DNA of 8,087 nucleotides from Microcystis sp. T1-4 (GTDB lineage: Bacteria > Cyanobacteriota > Cyanobacteriia > Cyanobacteriales > Microcystaceae): positions 1-8,087 of the forward strand of contig NZ_CAIP01000226.1 in NCBI RefSeq assembly GCF_000297435.1, given 5' to 3'. The position numbers and the translations under genes were made by a program. The notes beneath the pieces are model-generated. The model worked only from the letters and a program-made list of their open reading frames with translations, was not told where the DNA came from and searched no databases. Each line of letters begins with the position of its first letter. Within the stretch, counting starts at the first letter, position 1. Positions 1-6,926 of the stretch are shown here, one piece after another.

Positions 1-10
1 TAAAATGAAC

Positions 11-75
11 GTAGGTTGGGTTGAAGCATGAAACCCAACGCCCGCATGGGTTACGCTACCGCTAACCCATCCTAC
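11..75. repeat. Double-hairpin intergenic repeat
   Basis: This 65-bp unit folds into two adjacent perfect 8-bp stems, each with a 9-nt loop. The first pairs 15-22 (GTTGGGTT) with 32-39 (AACCCAAC). The second pairs 46-53 (ATGGGTTA) with 63-70 (TAACCCAT). The outer ends, GTAGG at 11-15 and CCTAC at 71-75, also pair, so the whole unit can form a cruciform. I recognise this kind of GTAGGTTGGGTT...AACCCATCCTAC string as a dispersed repeat of cyanobacterial genomes, by recall only. It has no coding potential and lies beyond the operon terminator. Confidence 0.75.
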
Positions 76-85
76 AAATAATTGT

Positions 86-99
86 GCCTACCTACTTAT
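86..99. repeat. Left copy of a 14-bp inverted repeat
   Basis: GCCTACCTACTTAT here is the exact reverse complement of 8000-8013 near the other end of the window. The two copies point toward each other across about 7.9 kb, enclosing all the genes. Each copy lies in repeat-rich spacer, so they are more likely two members of a dispersed family than the ends of one mobile element. Confidence 0.5.
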
Positions 100-104
100 T
101 TATT

Positions 105-162
105 CCCTCGAGTAGAAAACCAGTTTCTCGGAAAAACCCGTTTTCTGTGCATTACTCAAGGG
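105..162. repeat. Compound imperfect hairpin
   Basis: CCCTCGAGTA at 105-114 pairs with TACTCAAGGG at 153-162 in 9 of 10 positions, with one C-A mismatch. Inside it GAAAAC at 115-120 pairs with GTTTTC at 140-145. The inner loop is 19 nt and there is a 7-nt bulge on the right arm. No T-tract follows on either strand, so it does not look like an intrinsic terminator. It may be a small dispersed repeat or a structured RNA segment; I cannot tell which. Confidence 0.45.
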
Positions 163-207
163 ATTTAGTATTAGTATGACATTGGGTGTCGGTTATCTCA
201 TTATATT

Positions 208-232
208 AAAAAAGGTGGGCGATAAACCCACC
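208..232 (-). terminator. Intrinsic terminator of the NDH-1MS operon
   Basis: Read on the minus strand, a 6-bp perfect GC-rich stem (GGTGGG with CCCACC) encloses a 7-nt loop (TTTATCG) and is followed directly by six T residues. The stem starts 20 nt after the cupA stop codon. This is a textbook Rho-independent terminator and marks cupA as the last gene of the leftward transcript. It matters because cupS, the usual next gene in this operon type, is not present before it. Confidence 0.85.
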
Positions 233-252
233 AGAACAATAACCCAAAAACC

Positions 253-1548
253 TTAACGATAATTAGGACTTTGGATATCTCTAAGACGCGCTTCGGGGCG
301 TTTAAATCTGTCCATTTGTGCCTCAAAGAATTGACGATTTTTAAGTAAATGTTTGGGATTAGGATCGTCGAGGGGATAGAGTAAAGCAGTGCGTAGAGCT
401 TGAATAACTGCTGAAGTAACATTATACATCGAACGCTGGAAACTAATACCCAATTGAATCAAAATATCGTCTTCCCCCCGGCAGTTTTGTTGATAGTAAT
501 CAATCAGATATTGGGGTAAAAAATGATACATATCATCCATTAACAAAGTGGGAGGAATTCCCGCAGTACCCACGGGGAAAACATCCGCATAAAGAATGCC
601 ATAGTGAAAGTCTTTTTGTTCGTCAGGAACCTGTTTTGCTTGGGCATTATAGGACTTTGTACCCCGGAAGGGAGCAGTACGATAAAAGACCGCTTCCACA
701 TAGGGTAAAGCCGCTTCATAAAGCCAAGTAAAAGCCTTTGATTTGGGGATAATTTCGTAGCATTGACCATCAATATAAACGTGATGATAAATTGGCCGGC
801 CAGCGATGGCAAAAATGCCATTAACGAGGAAATTCATGGCATCAGGAACACCTTTAAACCCGCCTTCATCGTAGATATCGGACATCTCGAAAAATACCGG
901 GGCCATCACTTCCCAGAATAGTCCTAAATTAGAGTAGTAGGACATCATCCGCACCTGTTCCAAAAACATATCGGGGAACAGGTCATAAAGTTTCATCATC
1001 ACGGGGTTTTTCTTGAAATAGGCCTTAATAGCGCGGTCGGCATTTTGGCGATATTCTTCTGAATCAAGATAGGCATCAAATAAACCCCAACCCATATCGC
1101 GGCCATGCCATAACATGGCTTGCATACAAGCTTCAGCAAATTCCATATTAACGCGGTCATGCCAAAGATGATGGATTAATCTGGGCATTTTTCTGGTTTT
1201 ACCTTTATCCATGAATTCTAACAATTCAGGGTGAGCGGAACCCGTACCGCGCCAGATGCGTAAATCGGCATTATCGCCAGCGTAATGATTTTGTAGGTCT
1301 AGGTATTCTTGGGGCAGAAAATATTTAAAAAAGGGCAAAGGATCGAGGAAAACTCGTTCGGCAATATAGAGCAGATCTCGCCAATAAAAATCCATCGGCA
1401 CGGCATAAGCTTTATAAATGCCGATAATTTGCATCAGGTTTTCGGGAGTATCCGGCAACATGGATCCACCCGCTTCTAAACGGTGGATAATGTCGGCGAA
1501 TTCGTGATTAGAAGGGGGAATTTTGGCTTTGATTAATGTCCCAGTCAT
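253..1548 (-). CDS. cupA: CupA (ChpY), CO2-hydration subunit of NDH-1MS
   Basis: This 431-residue soluble protein of the CO2-hydration (ChpXY/CupA/CupB) family associates with NdhF3 and NdhD3. In the complex it turns CO2 into bicarbonate on the cytoplasmic face of the thylakoid membrane, coupled to ferredoxin-driven proton pumping. The sequence has no signal peptide or long membrane helix and is full length. The segment IHHLWHDR at residues 125-132 is rich in possible metal ligands. From memory, the Thermosynechococcus structure places zinc at a His/Arg pair five residues apart (His130/Arg135), a spacing matched here by His127 and Arg132. CupA and its paralogue CupB are similar; the partner genes ndhF3 and ndhD3 point to the low-CO2-inducible CupA. 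The gene follows ndhD3 by 57 nt and is the last of the operon. The ATG at 1546-1548 has no strong Shine-Dalgarno sequence. Confidence 0.93.
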   Translation of the reverse strand: MTGTLIKAKIPPSNHEFADIIHRLEAGGSMLPDTPENLMQIIGIYKAYAVPMDFYWRDLLYIAERVFLDPLPFFKYFLPQEYLDLQNHYAGDNADLRIWRGTGSAHPELLEFMDKGKTRKMPRLIHHLWHDRVNMEFAEACMQAMLWHGRDMGWGLFDAYLDSEEYRQNADRAIKAYFKKNPVMMKLYDLFPDMFLEQVRMMSYYSNLGLFWEVMAPVFFEMSDIYDEGGFKGVPDAMNFLVNGIFAIAGRPIYHHVYIDGQCYEIIPKSKAFTWLYEAALPYVEAVFYRTAPFRGTKSYNAQAKQVPDEQKDFHYGILYADVFPVGTAGIPPTLLMDDMYHFLPQYLIDYYQQNCRGEDDILIQLGISFQRSMYNVTSAVIQALRTALLYPLDDPNPKHLLKNRQFFEAQMDRFKRPEARLRDIQSPNYR

Positions 1549-1605
1549 AGTTTTAGGTAAAGTAATTAGCAGCGGTTACAATAATTCGGAAACAGCAAGG
1601 GATAA

Positions 1606-3156
1606 CTAACTATTACTCAAAAATTTACCCCGATTCAACCAGTTGGTTTTTGAGGACTTTTGCGGAGATTTTTTGAAGACAAAACTAGGTTTTGCTTCCC
1701 CCGATAAGCTGGCAACCATCGAGTTAGTGGTGGGTTCAATCCAACGGACTAAATAATTGGGTTGAATACCTAAAAAGACGATTAATACCATTAGGACAAA
1801 AGCGGGTATAGTTTCCGATTTCAGGACTTTGGGATAGTAGGCAAGTTTATTATCCAATTTACCAAAACAGGTGCGATTAAGCAGGATAACAAAGTAAACC
1901 GCCGTTAAACCGGAAGCGATGATACAGAGAACCGTCTGCACGGGAAAACGGGAAAAACTCCCCTGAAAAACGATAAATTCCGCCACAAATCCCACTAATC
2001 CCGGGATACCAGCACTGGCCATACCGGCGAGAATTAACAGGGCGCTAACCAGGGGTAAACCGCGAATTGGGTTCATTAAACCGTTTAAAACGTCTAAATC
2101 TCTGGTTCCGGCTTTGCGTTCGACGATGCCCACCAGATAGAATAAGAGGGCGAGAATAAGACCGTGGCTAATCATTTGCGCGACGGCACCAAGGACGCTT
2201 AAACCCGTGCCGGCGGCGGCTGCTACCAGTATATAGCCCATGTGACCGATCGAACTGTAGGCCACCATGCGTTTAATGTCTTTTTGGGCAATAGCGCTCA
2301 AGGCCCCGTAAATAACGCTAATAACGCCGATAATTGCCAGTCCGGGGGCGATTAAAGACCAAGTTTCCGGGAATAATTGCAGACCAAAGCGAACTAAGCC
2401 ATAAGTACCGAGTTTAGCGAGGATACCACCTAATAAAATTGCTGTAGCGGGGGAAGCTTCCGTATAGGCATCCGGTAGCCAAGTATGGAGAGGTACGAGG
2501 GGGATTTTGATGCCAAATCCCACTAACAGCAGAGTTAAGAGCAGTAATTGGGTTTTTTGGGAGAAATCGGCGGTGGAGAGGGAGGAATAGTCAAAAGTAC
2601 CACCGTTGAGGAAACCTATCCCTAAAAATGCCGCTAGGACTAATAACCCAGAGACAGCAGTATAGAGAAGGAATTTAATCGAAGCATAGCCACGTTTTTC
2701 GCCTCCCCAGATAGCAATCATCAGATAAAAGGGGATTAATTCTAGTTCATAGAAAACGATGAACAGCAGCAGGTTTTTAGCCATTAATGCCCCAGAAACC
2801 CCGGCGTTAATCAGGAGGATTAGGATGTAATAAAGTCGGGGACGCTCTACTTTTTCTTCGGTACTATAGATAGCTATTCCTGTCAAGAAACAGTTTAAAA
2901 TAATTAACGGTAAGGACAAACCATCGACTCCGAGGTTATAACTTAAACCGATTGGTTTTGCCCATTCGCGGTATTCAGAAAATTGAAAGCCATTACTGGT
3001 TAAGTTATATTGGGTCAGCAGATATAAAGACCACAAGAAGACGGCGGCAACAAAAAAGAGGGTAATTTGACGTAATTTTGCTGGGGCAAATTTATCGGGG
3101 AAAAGACCGACGATAATTGCTCCAATTATTGGCAACCAAAGCAGGGTACTGAGCAT
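1606..3156 (-). CDS. ndhD3: NdhD3, antiporter-like membrane subunit of NDH-1MS
   Basis: This is a NuoM/MrpD-type proton-pumping subunit with about 14 hydrophobic helices, specific to the CO2-uptake form of photosynthetic complex I. Numbered from the ATG at 3156 (516 residues), it shows the key glutamate in FYELELIPF (Glu137), the helix-7 lysine in FGIKIPLVPLHTWLPDAY (Lys217), His224, and the conserved AQKDIKRMVAYSSIGHMGY stretch. The reading frame can extend upstream to a TTG at 3205-3207, giving 533 residues, but neither start has a clear ribosome site. I prefer the ATG because MLSTLLWLPIIGA is where the first membrane helix of the family normally begins. After the last helix, about 40 polar, basic residues form a soluble tail on the C-terminus. 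The D3 assignment over D4 rests on the neighbouring cupA and ndhF3. Confidence 0.92.
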   Translation of the reverse strand: MLSTLLWLPIIGAIIVGLFPDKFAPAKLRQITLFFVAAVFLWSLYLLTQYNLTSNGFQFSEYREWAKPIGLSYNLGVDGLSLPLIILNCFLTGIAIYSTEEKVERPRLYYILILLINAGVSGALMAKNLLLFIVFYELELIPFYLMIAIWGGEKRGYASIKFLLYTAVSGLLVLAAFLGIGFLNGGTFDYSSLSTADFSQKTQLLLLTLLLVGFGIKIPLVPLHTWLPDAYTEASPATAILLGGILAKLGTYGLVRFGLQLFPETWSLIAPGLAIIGVISVIYGALSAIAQKDIKRMVAYSSIGHMGYILVAAAAGTGLSVLGAVAQMISHGLILALLFYLVGIVERKAGTRDLDVLNGLMNPIRGLPLVSALLILAGMASAGIPGLVGFVAEFIVFQGSFSRFPVQTVLCIIASGLTAVYFVILLNRTCFGKLDNKLAYYPKVLKSETIPAFVLMVLIVFLGIQPNYLVRWIEPTTNSMVASLSGEAKPSFVFKKSPQKSSKTNWLNRGKFLSNS

Positions 3157-3234
3157 ATTGGTATCGATCAAATTTATAATGACTGGGATGAGAAAAGGAT
3201 TAGCCAAACGACACGATGACTAATCTAGAATTGA

Positions 3235-3960
3235 CTAAATTAAACTCACTTTGCCGGTATCGAGATCGTAGTAGGCTCCAACAATTTTTAATTGTTTTTT
3301 ATCTACTAAATCACCCATGACTGGGGACTTGCCTAATTTCTCTACTTGATAGACAACATTGGATTTAATGGCTCGCTCAAGTTTGTTGGAACCGGGTTGT
3401 TTTTCAGCCCGATCAACTCCCACCTGTAGGCCATCGATTAAACTACCGATTTGACCCGGGAAACGACCCCCTTCAATGGTGGCTTTTACCGCTCCACAAC
3501 GAGAATGGCCAAGGACAACAATTACCTTGGCTCCTAACACCAACGTGCCGAATTCGAGGCTACCAATTTCTTCGGAAGTGGCTAAATTTCCCGCTACCCG
3601 ACAAACAAATAGATCTCCTAATCCTTGATCAAAAACAATTTCTGCCGGCACGCGAGAATCGGCACAGCCCAAAATTGCCGCAAAAGGGGCTTGACTTTCG
3701 GCCACTTCTGTGAGCCGAGTTTGATCGCGGTTAGGACTTTTTTTTCTTCGTTCCCAGAAACGTTGATTGCCTTCCATGAGCATAGTTAAGGCCTGGTCTG
3801 GGTTCAATCCTTGATTTTGAGCCGTTAGCCATGGCTGGGAATTAACAGCAGTTTGGGCGTTAGTTTTGGACAACTGAGAACCCAAAACAGAGGCGGCTAG
3901 ACTGGTTCCCAAAAAACCACCCCCATAACGGATTAATTGGCGACGAGAGGTATTGAACAT
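3235..3960 (-). CDS. ecaB: Tat-exported beta-carbonic anhydrase (EcaB-like)
   Basis: This 241-residue beta-class carbonic anhydrase interconverts CO2 and bicarbonate. The zinc ligands are visible as Cys99 in CADSR, His152 and Cys155 in GHSRCGAVKA, with the catalytic Asp101-Arg103 pair. The N-terminus carries a twin-arginine signal: SRRQLIR with Arg6-Arg7, a Gly/Ala/Leu-rich core at about 12-28, and a likely cut after Ala35 in KTNAQ. The mature enzyme of about 206 residues is therefore predicted to work in the thylakoid lumen or periplasm. The EcaB symbol is tentative: from memory, Synechocystis EcaB is a thylakoid beta-carbonic anhydrase linked to CupA/CupB and CO2 uptake. Here the gene sits between ndhF3 and ndhD3 on the same strand, with 80-nt and 78-nt gaps, which ties it directly to the complex. 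It is neither carboxysomal CcaA, which lacks a signal, nor alpha-type EcaA, which has a different fold. Confidence 0.9.
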   Translation of the reverse strand: MFNTSRRQLIRYGGGFLGTSLAASVLGSQLSKTNAQTAVNSQPWLTAQNQGLNPDQALTMLMEGNQRFWERRKKSPNRDQTRLTEVAESQAPFAAILGCADSRVPAEIVFDQGLGDLFVCRVAGNLATSEEIGSLEFGTLVLGAKVIVVLGHSRCGAVKATIEGGRFPGQIGSLIDGLQVGVDRAEKQPGSNKLERAIKSNVVYQVEKLGKSPVMGDLVDKKQLKIVGAYYDLDTGKVSLI

Positions 3961-3974
3961 AGGTAATTGTTTCC

Positions 3975-4001
3975 ATTAATCAGGACAAATCCTATTGTCA
4001 A
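3975..4001 (-). promoter_or_regulatory. Possible internal promoter before the carbonic anhydrase
   Basis: In the 80-nt gap after ndhF3, the minus strand has a perfect -35 hexamer TTGACA (3996-4001). A -10-like ATTAAT (3975-3980) follows after only 15 nt; the alternative TAATGG at 17 nt is poor. Transcription would begin about 8 nt before the ATG, nearly leaderless. A small palindrome, AGGATTTGTCCT (3982-3993 on the plus strand), lies in the spacer. The short spacing makes this a weak call. Confidence 0.25.
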
Positions 4002-4040
4002 GGCCGGGGATGCTAAAGAAAAGCCTAAGTTATCAAATCT

Positions 4041-5894
4041 TTAACTGAAAACTAGAGAAATTTGTGCTAGTAGGGGCCAGCAGATGATAATACCAATCAA
4101 AGCCACCCCCAAAATAATCGACAGAAAGTAAAATTGGGTCTGTCCCGAGACGTTATATTTCAAACTCTGACCACCAAAAACCGTGGCTAATCCCACCAAA
4201 TTAACGATGCCATCCACCAGAAAGGTATCGATCCAGTTAATAATTTGCGAGATTAATCCGATGACAAAAACGATGGTGACTTTATACAATTGGGCGGTAT
4301 AAAGGTCGTTGGCAAAGAAATCTTGAAGGGCTTTCGGTTGAAAAACGATCGGTTTGGAGATATTTTCATTCAGATAAATATAGGCTGCCGGAATTACGCC
4401 CGCAGCAGTGGAAAGCACCAAGAGAAAAGCCACTCCCAGATTTAAGTTACTTGGTAATAAATGCCATTGCGCTAATAAAATCGGCAAATGAAGGGCGAAA
4501 CCCATGGTCACAGTCATGGGGATAACTAAGGGCCAAAGAGCTTCCGGAGAGCGCAGGGTCATCGGTTTGATTTTACCGCCAAAGAAAACGCAAAATTCTC
4601 TAGTGACACTAAAGGCAGTTAAGGCATTGACCAACAATAGCACTAATAACAGTAAACCACTGATTTCTGCGAGGCGATCGCCCATGCGGGCTAATGACCA
4701 AAAACCACCAAAGGGAGGCAGTGCGACTAAACTAGCGGCACCGACGAGATAACAAATGCCGGAAACGGGACGACGGGACCATAAACCGCCGTATTGGCTT
4801 AAATCTTGGCTGATATTATTCCAAACGATGTTACCCACCACCATGACTAACAGGGACATAGCGATCGCATAAGTAAAGAGTAACACTAAAGCGGTTTCCG
4901 TTTGTCCGGTGGCCACAGCGATAAAAATCAGTCCCATGTAGGCACTGACGGAATAGGAAAGGGAGCGCTTGACATCGATCTGGGCGATCGCAATTAACCC
5001 CGCACCGATAGCAGTAACAGAGCCAACAATGATCATCACCTGTAAGGTTAAGGGCGATAATTGTAGCACCGGCTCTAATTTCACCAATAACCAAGCGCCA
5101 GTGGAAACGACGACGGTATTCCGCAGAATTGTCGCGGGCATCGGTCCTTCCATGGCCTCATCTAGCCATAAATGCAGGGGAAATTGAGCGCATTTGCCCA
5201 TTGGACCTGCAATCAGGGCTAAACAGAGTAAATTAGCCACATTGGGGTTTAAATTGGCTGTAGCCGCCCATTCTGCCAATTGGTCAAAGTTCCAGGTTCC
5301 CGCCAGGGGTAAAAGGGCCACCACTCCCATCAACAGGATTAAATCGCCAATCCGTTTGGTTAGAAAAGCATCCCGCGCCCCCGTTACCACCAGAGATTGA
5401 TTGAACCAGAAACCAATCAGTAGATAAGTGCCGAGGGTGAGAACTTCTAGCACACAATAGCTGAAAAATAGCGAATTACAGATAACTAGGGCGCACATAC
5501 CCCCTTCAAAGAGGGCGACGAGAGAATAAAACCTTGCCCAACCCCAATCCATTTCTAGATAGGCGATCGCATATACCTGGGCGGCGAGGTTTAAGCCGGT
5601 AATTAGCAGTAAAGCCCCGATATTAACGGCCGAAATCTGCACATCTAAAGATATGCTTAAATCTGCGGCATTTAGCCAATTAAATGCTATAGATTGCGGC
5701 GGACGACCCCAAACGGCGAGCAAAGCAAAAAGGCTATGCAAAAAAGCCCAGCAGGTCATGATCAAGTTCAGATAACCAGCCGGTCGCGGGCCGGTTTGCC
5801 GGATAATACCGGGAGACCAGGGTAGGGCGAGAAGTGCGCCGGCGAAGGCATAAAGAGGTACCAACCAGATAGTCTGGCTGAAGGACTCGAACAT
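4041..5894 (-). CDS. ndhF3: NdhF3, distal antiporter-like subunit of NDH-1MS
   Basis: This 617-residue NuoL/MrpA-type subunit sits at the far end of the NDH-1MS membrane arm, where CupA docks. It has many hydrophobic helices throughout, a conserved glutamate at Glu150 (SYCVLEVLTLGTYLL), and the proton-channel lysine and histidine in KCAQFPLHLWL (Lys234, His241). In the next helix the sequence reads ATILRNTVVVSTGAW (254-268), whereas respiratory/cyclic NdhF1 has ALIHAATMVAAG. Loss of that His is, from memory, a mark of the CO2-uptake NdhF3/F4 group. Arg37, in a GPRPAG loop, matches the residue I recall being proposed to line the CO2 path. The ATG has a good Shine-Dalgarno (GAGGTGG). The gene begins 46 nt after the LysR regulator, leaving little room for a promoter. 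It contains all four HIP1 sites of the window. Confidence 0.93.
   Translation of the reverse strand: MFESFSQTIWLVPLYAFAGALLALPWSPGIIRQTGPRPAGYLNLIMTCWAFLHSLFALLAVWGRPPQSIAFNWLNAADLSISLDVQISAVNIGALLLITGLNLAAQVYAIAYLEMDWGWARFYSLVALFEGGMCALVICNSLFFSYCVLEVLTLGTYLLIGFWFNQSLVVTGARDAFLTKRIGDLILLMGVVALLPLAGTWNFDQLAEWAATANLNPNVANLLCLALIAGPMGKCAQFPLHLWLDEAMEGPMPATILRNTVVVSTGAWLLVKLEPVLQLSPLTLQVMIIVGSVTAIGAGLIAIAQIDVKRSLSYSVSAYMGLIFIAVATGQTETALVLLFTYAIAMSLLVMVVGNIVWNNISQDLSQYGGLWSRRPVSGICYLVGAASLVALPPFGGFWSLARMGDRLAEISGLLLLVLLLVNALTAFSVTREFCVFFGGKIKPMTLRSPEALWPLVIPMTVTMGFALHLPILLAQWHLLPSNLNLGVAFLLVLSTAAGVIPAAYIYLNENISKPIVFQPKALQDFFANDLYTAQLYKVTIVFVIGLISQIINWIDTFLVDGIVNLVGLATVFGGQSLKYNVSGQTQFYFLSIILGVALIGIIICWPLLAQISLVFS
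4674..5570. repeat. Four HIP1 octamers inside ndhF3
   Basis: The palindrome GCGATCGC occurs at 4674-4681, 4861-4868, 4984-4991 and 5563-5570, all inside ndhF3. I found none elsewhere in the window. HIP1 (highly iterated palindrome) is a hallmark of many cyanobacterial chromosomes, including within coding sequence, and supports the taxonomic reading. Confidence 0.9.
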
Positions 5895-5897
5895 ATA

Positions 5898-5907
5898 ACC
5901 ACCTCAA
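5898..5907 (-). promoter_or_regulatory. Ribosome binding site of ndhF3
   Basis: The minus strand reads TTGAGGTGGT, a strong anti-16S match (GAGGTGG), ending 3 nt before the ATG at 5892-5894. It is the clearest ribosome site among the downstream operon genes and fixes the start of NdhF3. Confidence 0.7.
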
Positions 5908-5940
5908 GAAGAAAAATGATCCTGAATTAAAGTTTAAGGT

Positions 5941-6885
5941 TTAATGGCTCACTAATAAGCTGTCACCATTTTTTAACGGGGCATGAATGGGGATGGTTTG
6001 ACTAGCTTCCAGCAGGTATTTGAAAAAAGCATCGGCAATCACGGAAAGTTGTTTTCCGGCCAGGTAACAAACGTACCAATTGCGCTGAATTGGAAACTGT
6101 TCCACGTCGAGGATGGCTAATTCGCCGTTTTCTCCTTCCGAGATGAGAGTGTGCTTAGATAGTACCGATATTCCCAAACCGCCAGAAATAGCCTGTTTGA
6201 TGGCCTCGTTACTGCCTAATTCCAAGCGCACCCTAACTTTAATATCGTGGAGATTAAATAATTTTTGTACCGCTTGGCGGGTTCCAGATCCCGATTCGCG
6301 CATAATAAAAGGTTGATGGTTGAGGCACTCAAGGGGCAGATTTTTCTGGCCCACCAAAGGATGATCTCGTCGCGCCACCACCACTAGGGGATTTTCGAGG
6401 AAAGACTGAGAACAAAGTTCCACTTCTTCCGGCGGTTGACTGAGAATATAGAGGTCATCCTCGTTGTTTAACATTCGCTCTTGCAGTTTCTGATGATTAG
6501 TCACTTGCAGGGCGATGTCAATACCGGGATACTGTTGACAGAATGCCCCCAATAATCGCGGTACAAAGTATTTAGCGGTAGTAATTACGCCTAAAGTCAG
6601 CTTTCCCTGTCTAGTTCCCTTAATATCGGCCACTTTCATTTGAAAGTTGTCCAATTTATCAAAAATCTCTTGACAGGTGAACAGTAATTCCTGACCCGCT
6701 TCGGTTAAAAATAAACGTTTGCCAATTTGCTCGAATAGCGGTAAACCCACAGCTTTTGTGAGTTGTTTGACTTGGGTTGAGACGGTAGGTTGAGTGATAA
6801 ATAACTCCTCGGCCGCCTTGGTAAAGCTACTGTGTCGAGCGGTAGCCTCAAAAACCCTTAACTGGTGCAGGGTTGCCTGTATCAA
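5941..6885 (-). CDS. ndhR: LysR-type carbon regulator NdhR/CcmR
   Basis: This 314-residue LysR-family transcription factor has an N-terminal winged helix-turn-helix at about residues 5-64 (AAEELFITQPTVSTQVKQL at 24-42), a linker helix, and a two-lobe effector domain from about 94 to 300. The TLHQLRVFEATARH opening and LPLFEQIGKRLFLTEAG stretch place it in the cyanobacterial NdhR/CcmR/CmpR group rather than RbcR. NdhR is known as a repressor of the inducible CO2-uptake genes, with 2-oxoglutarate as corepressor and 2-phosphoglycolate as inducer. Its position 46 nt ahead of ndhF3 on the same strand supports NdhR over CmpR, though sequence alone does not fully separate them. The start is TTG, supported by GAGGAT 6 nt upstream. 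A promoter precedes it, so the regulator may control its own transcript and, by read-through, the operon. Confidence 0.85.
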   Translation of the reverse strand: MIQATLHQLRVFEATARHSSFTKAAEELFITQPTVSTQVKQLTKAVGLPLFEQIGKRLFLTEAGQELLFTCQEIFDKLDNFQMKVADIKGTRQGKLTLGVITTAKYFVPRLLGAFCQQYPGIDIALQVTNHQKLQERMLNNEDDLYILSQPPEEVELCSQSFLENPLVVVARRDHPLVGQKNLPLECLNHQPFIMRESGSGTRQAVQKLFNLHDIKVRVRLELGSNEAIKQAISGGLGISVLSKHTLISEGENGELAILDVEQFPIQRNWYVCYLAGKQLSVIADAFFKYLLEASQTIPIHAPLKNGDSLLVSH

Positions 6886-6891
6886 GTTCTT

Positions 6892-6897
6892 ATCCTC
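6892..6897 (-). promoter_or_regulatory. Ribosome binding site deciding the TTG start of ndhR
   Basis: On the minus strand GAGGAT lies 6 nt before TTG at 6883-6885. This good Shine-Dalgarno, together with the family-typical IQATLHQLRVFEA start, is why I take the TTG as the true initiation codon. Confidence 0.75.
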
Positions 6898-6926
6898 TTC
6901 TCAATAACAACTATTTGTCACCATCA

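Noticed and set aside
201..422. Minus-strand 73-codon frame over the 3' end of cupA
   Set aside because: It is a shadow frame of cupA that crosses the operon terminator and resembles no family. It is not CupS.
540..821. Minus-strand 93-codon frame inside cupA
   Set aside because: Shadow frame of CupA with no independent start signal or family likeness.
4831..5094. Minus-strand frame inside ndhF3, and three plus-strand frames at 4504-4752, 4969-5187 and 5194-5400
   Set aside because: All lie entirely within the well-conserved NdhF3 coding sequence and show no recognisable domain.
6113..6316. Plus-strand frame opposite ndhR
   Set aside because: Antisense shadow of the conserved LysR effector domain.
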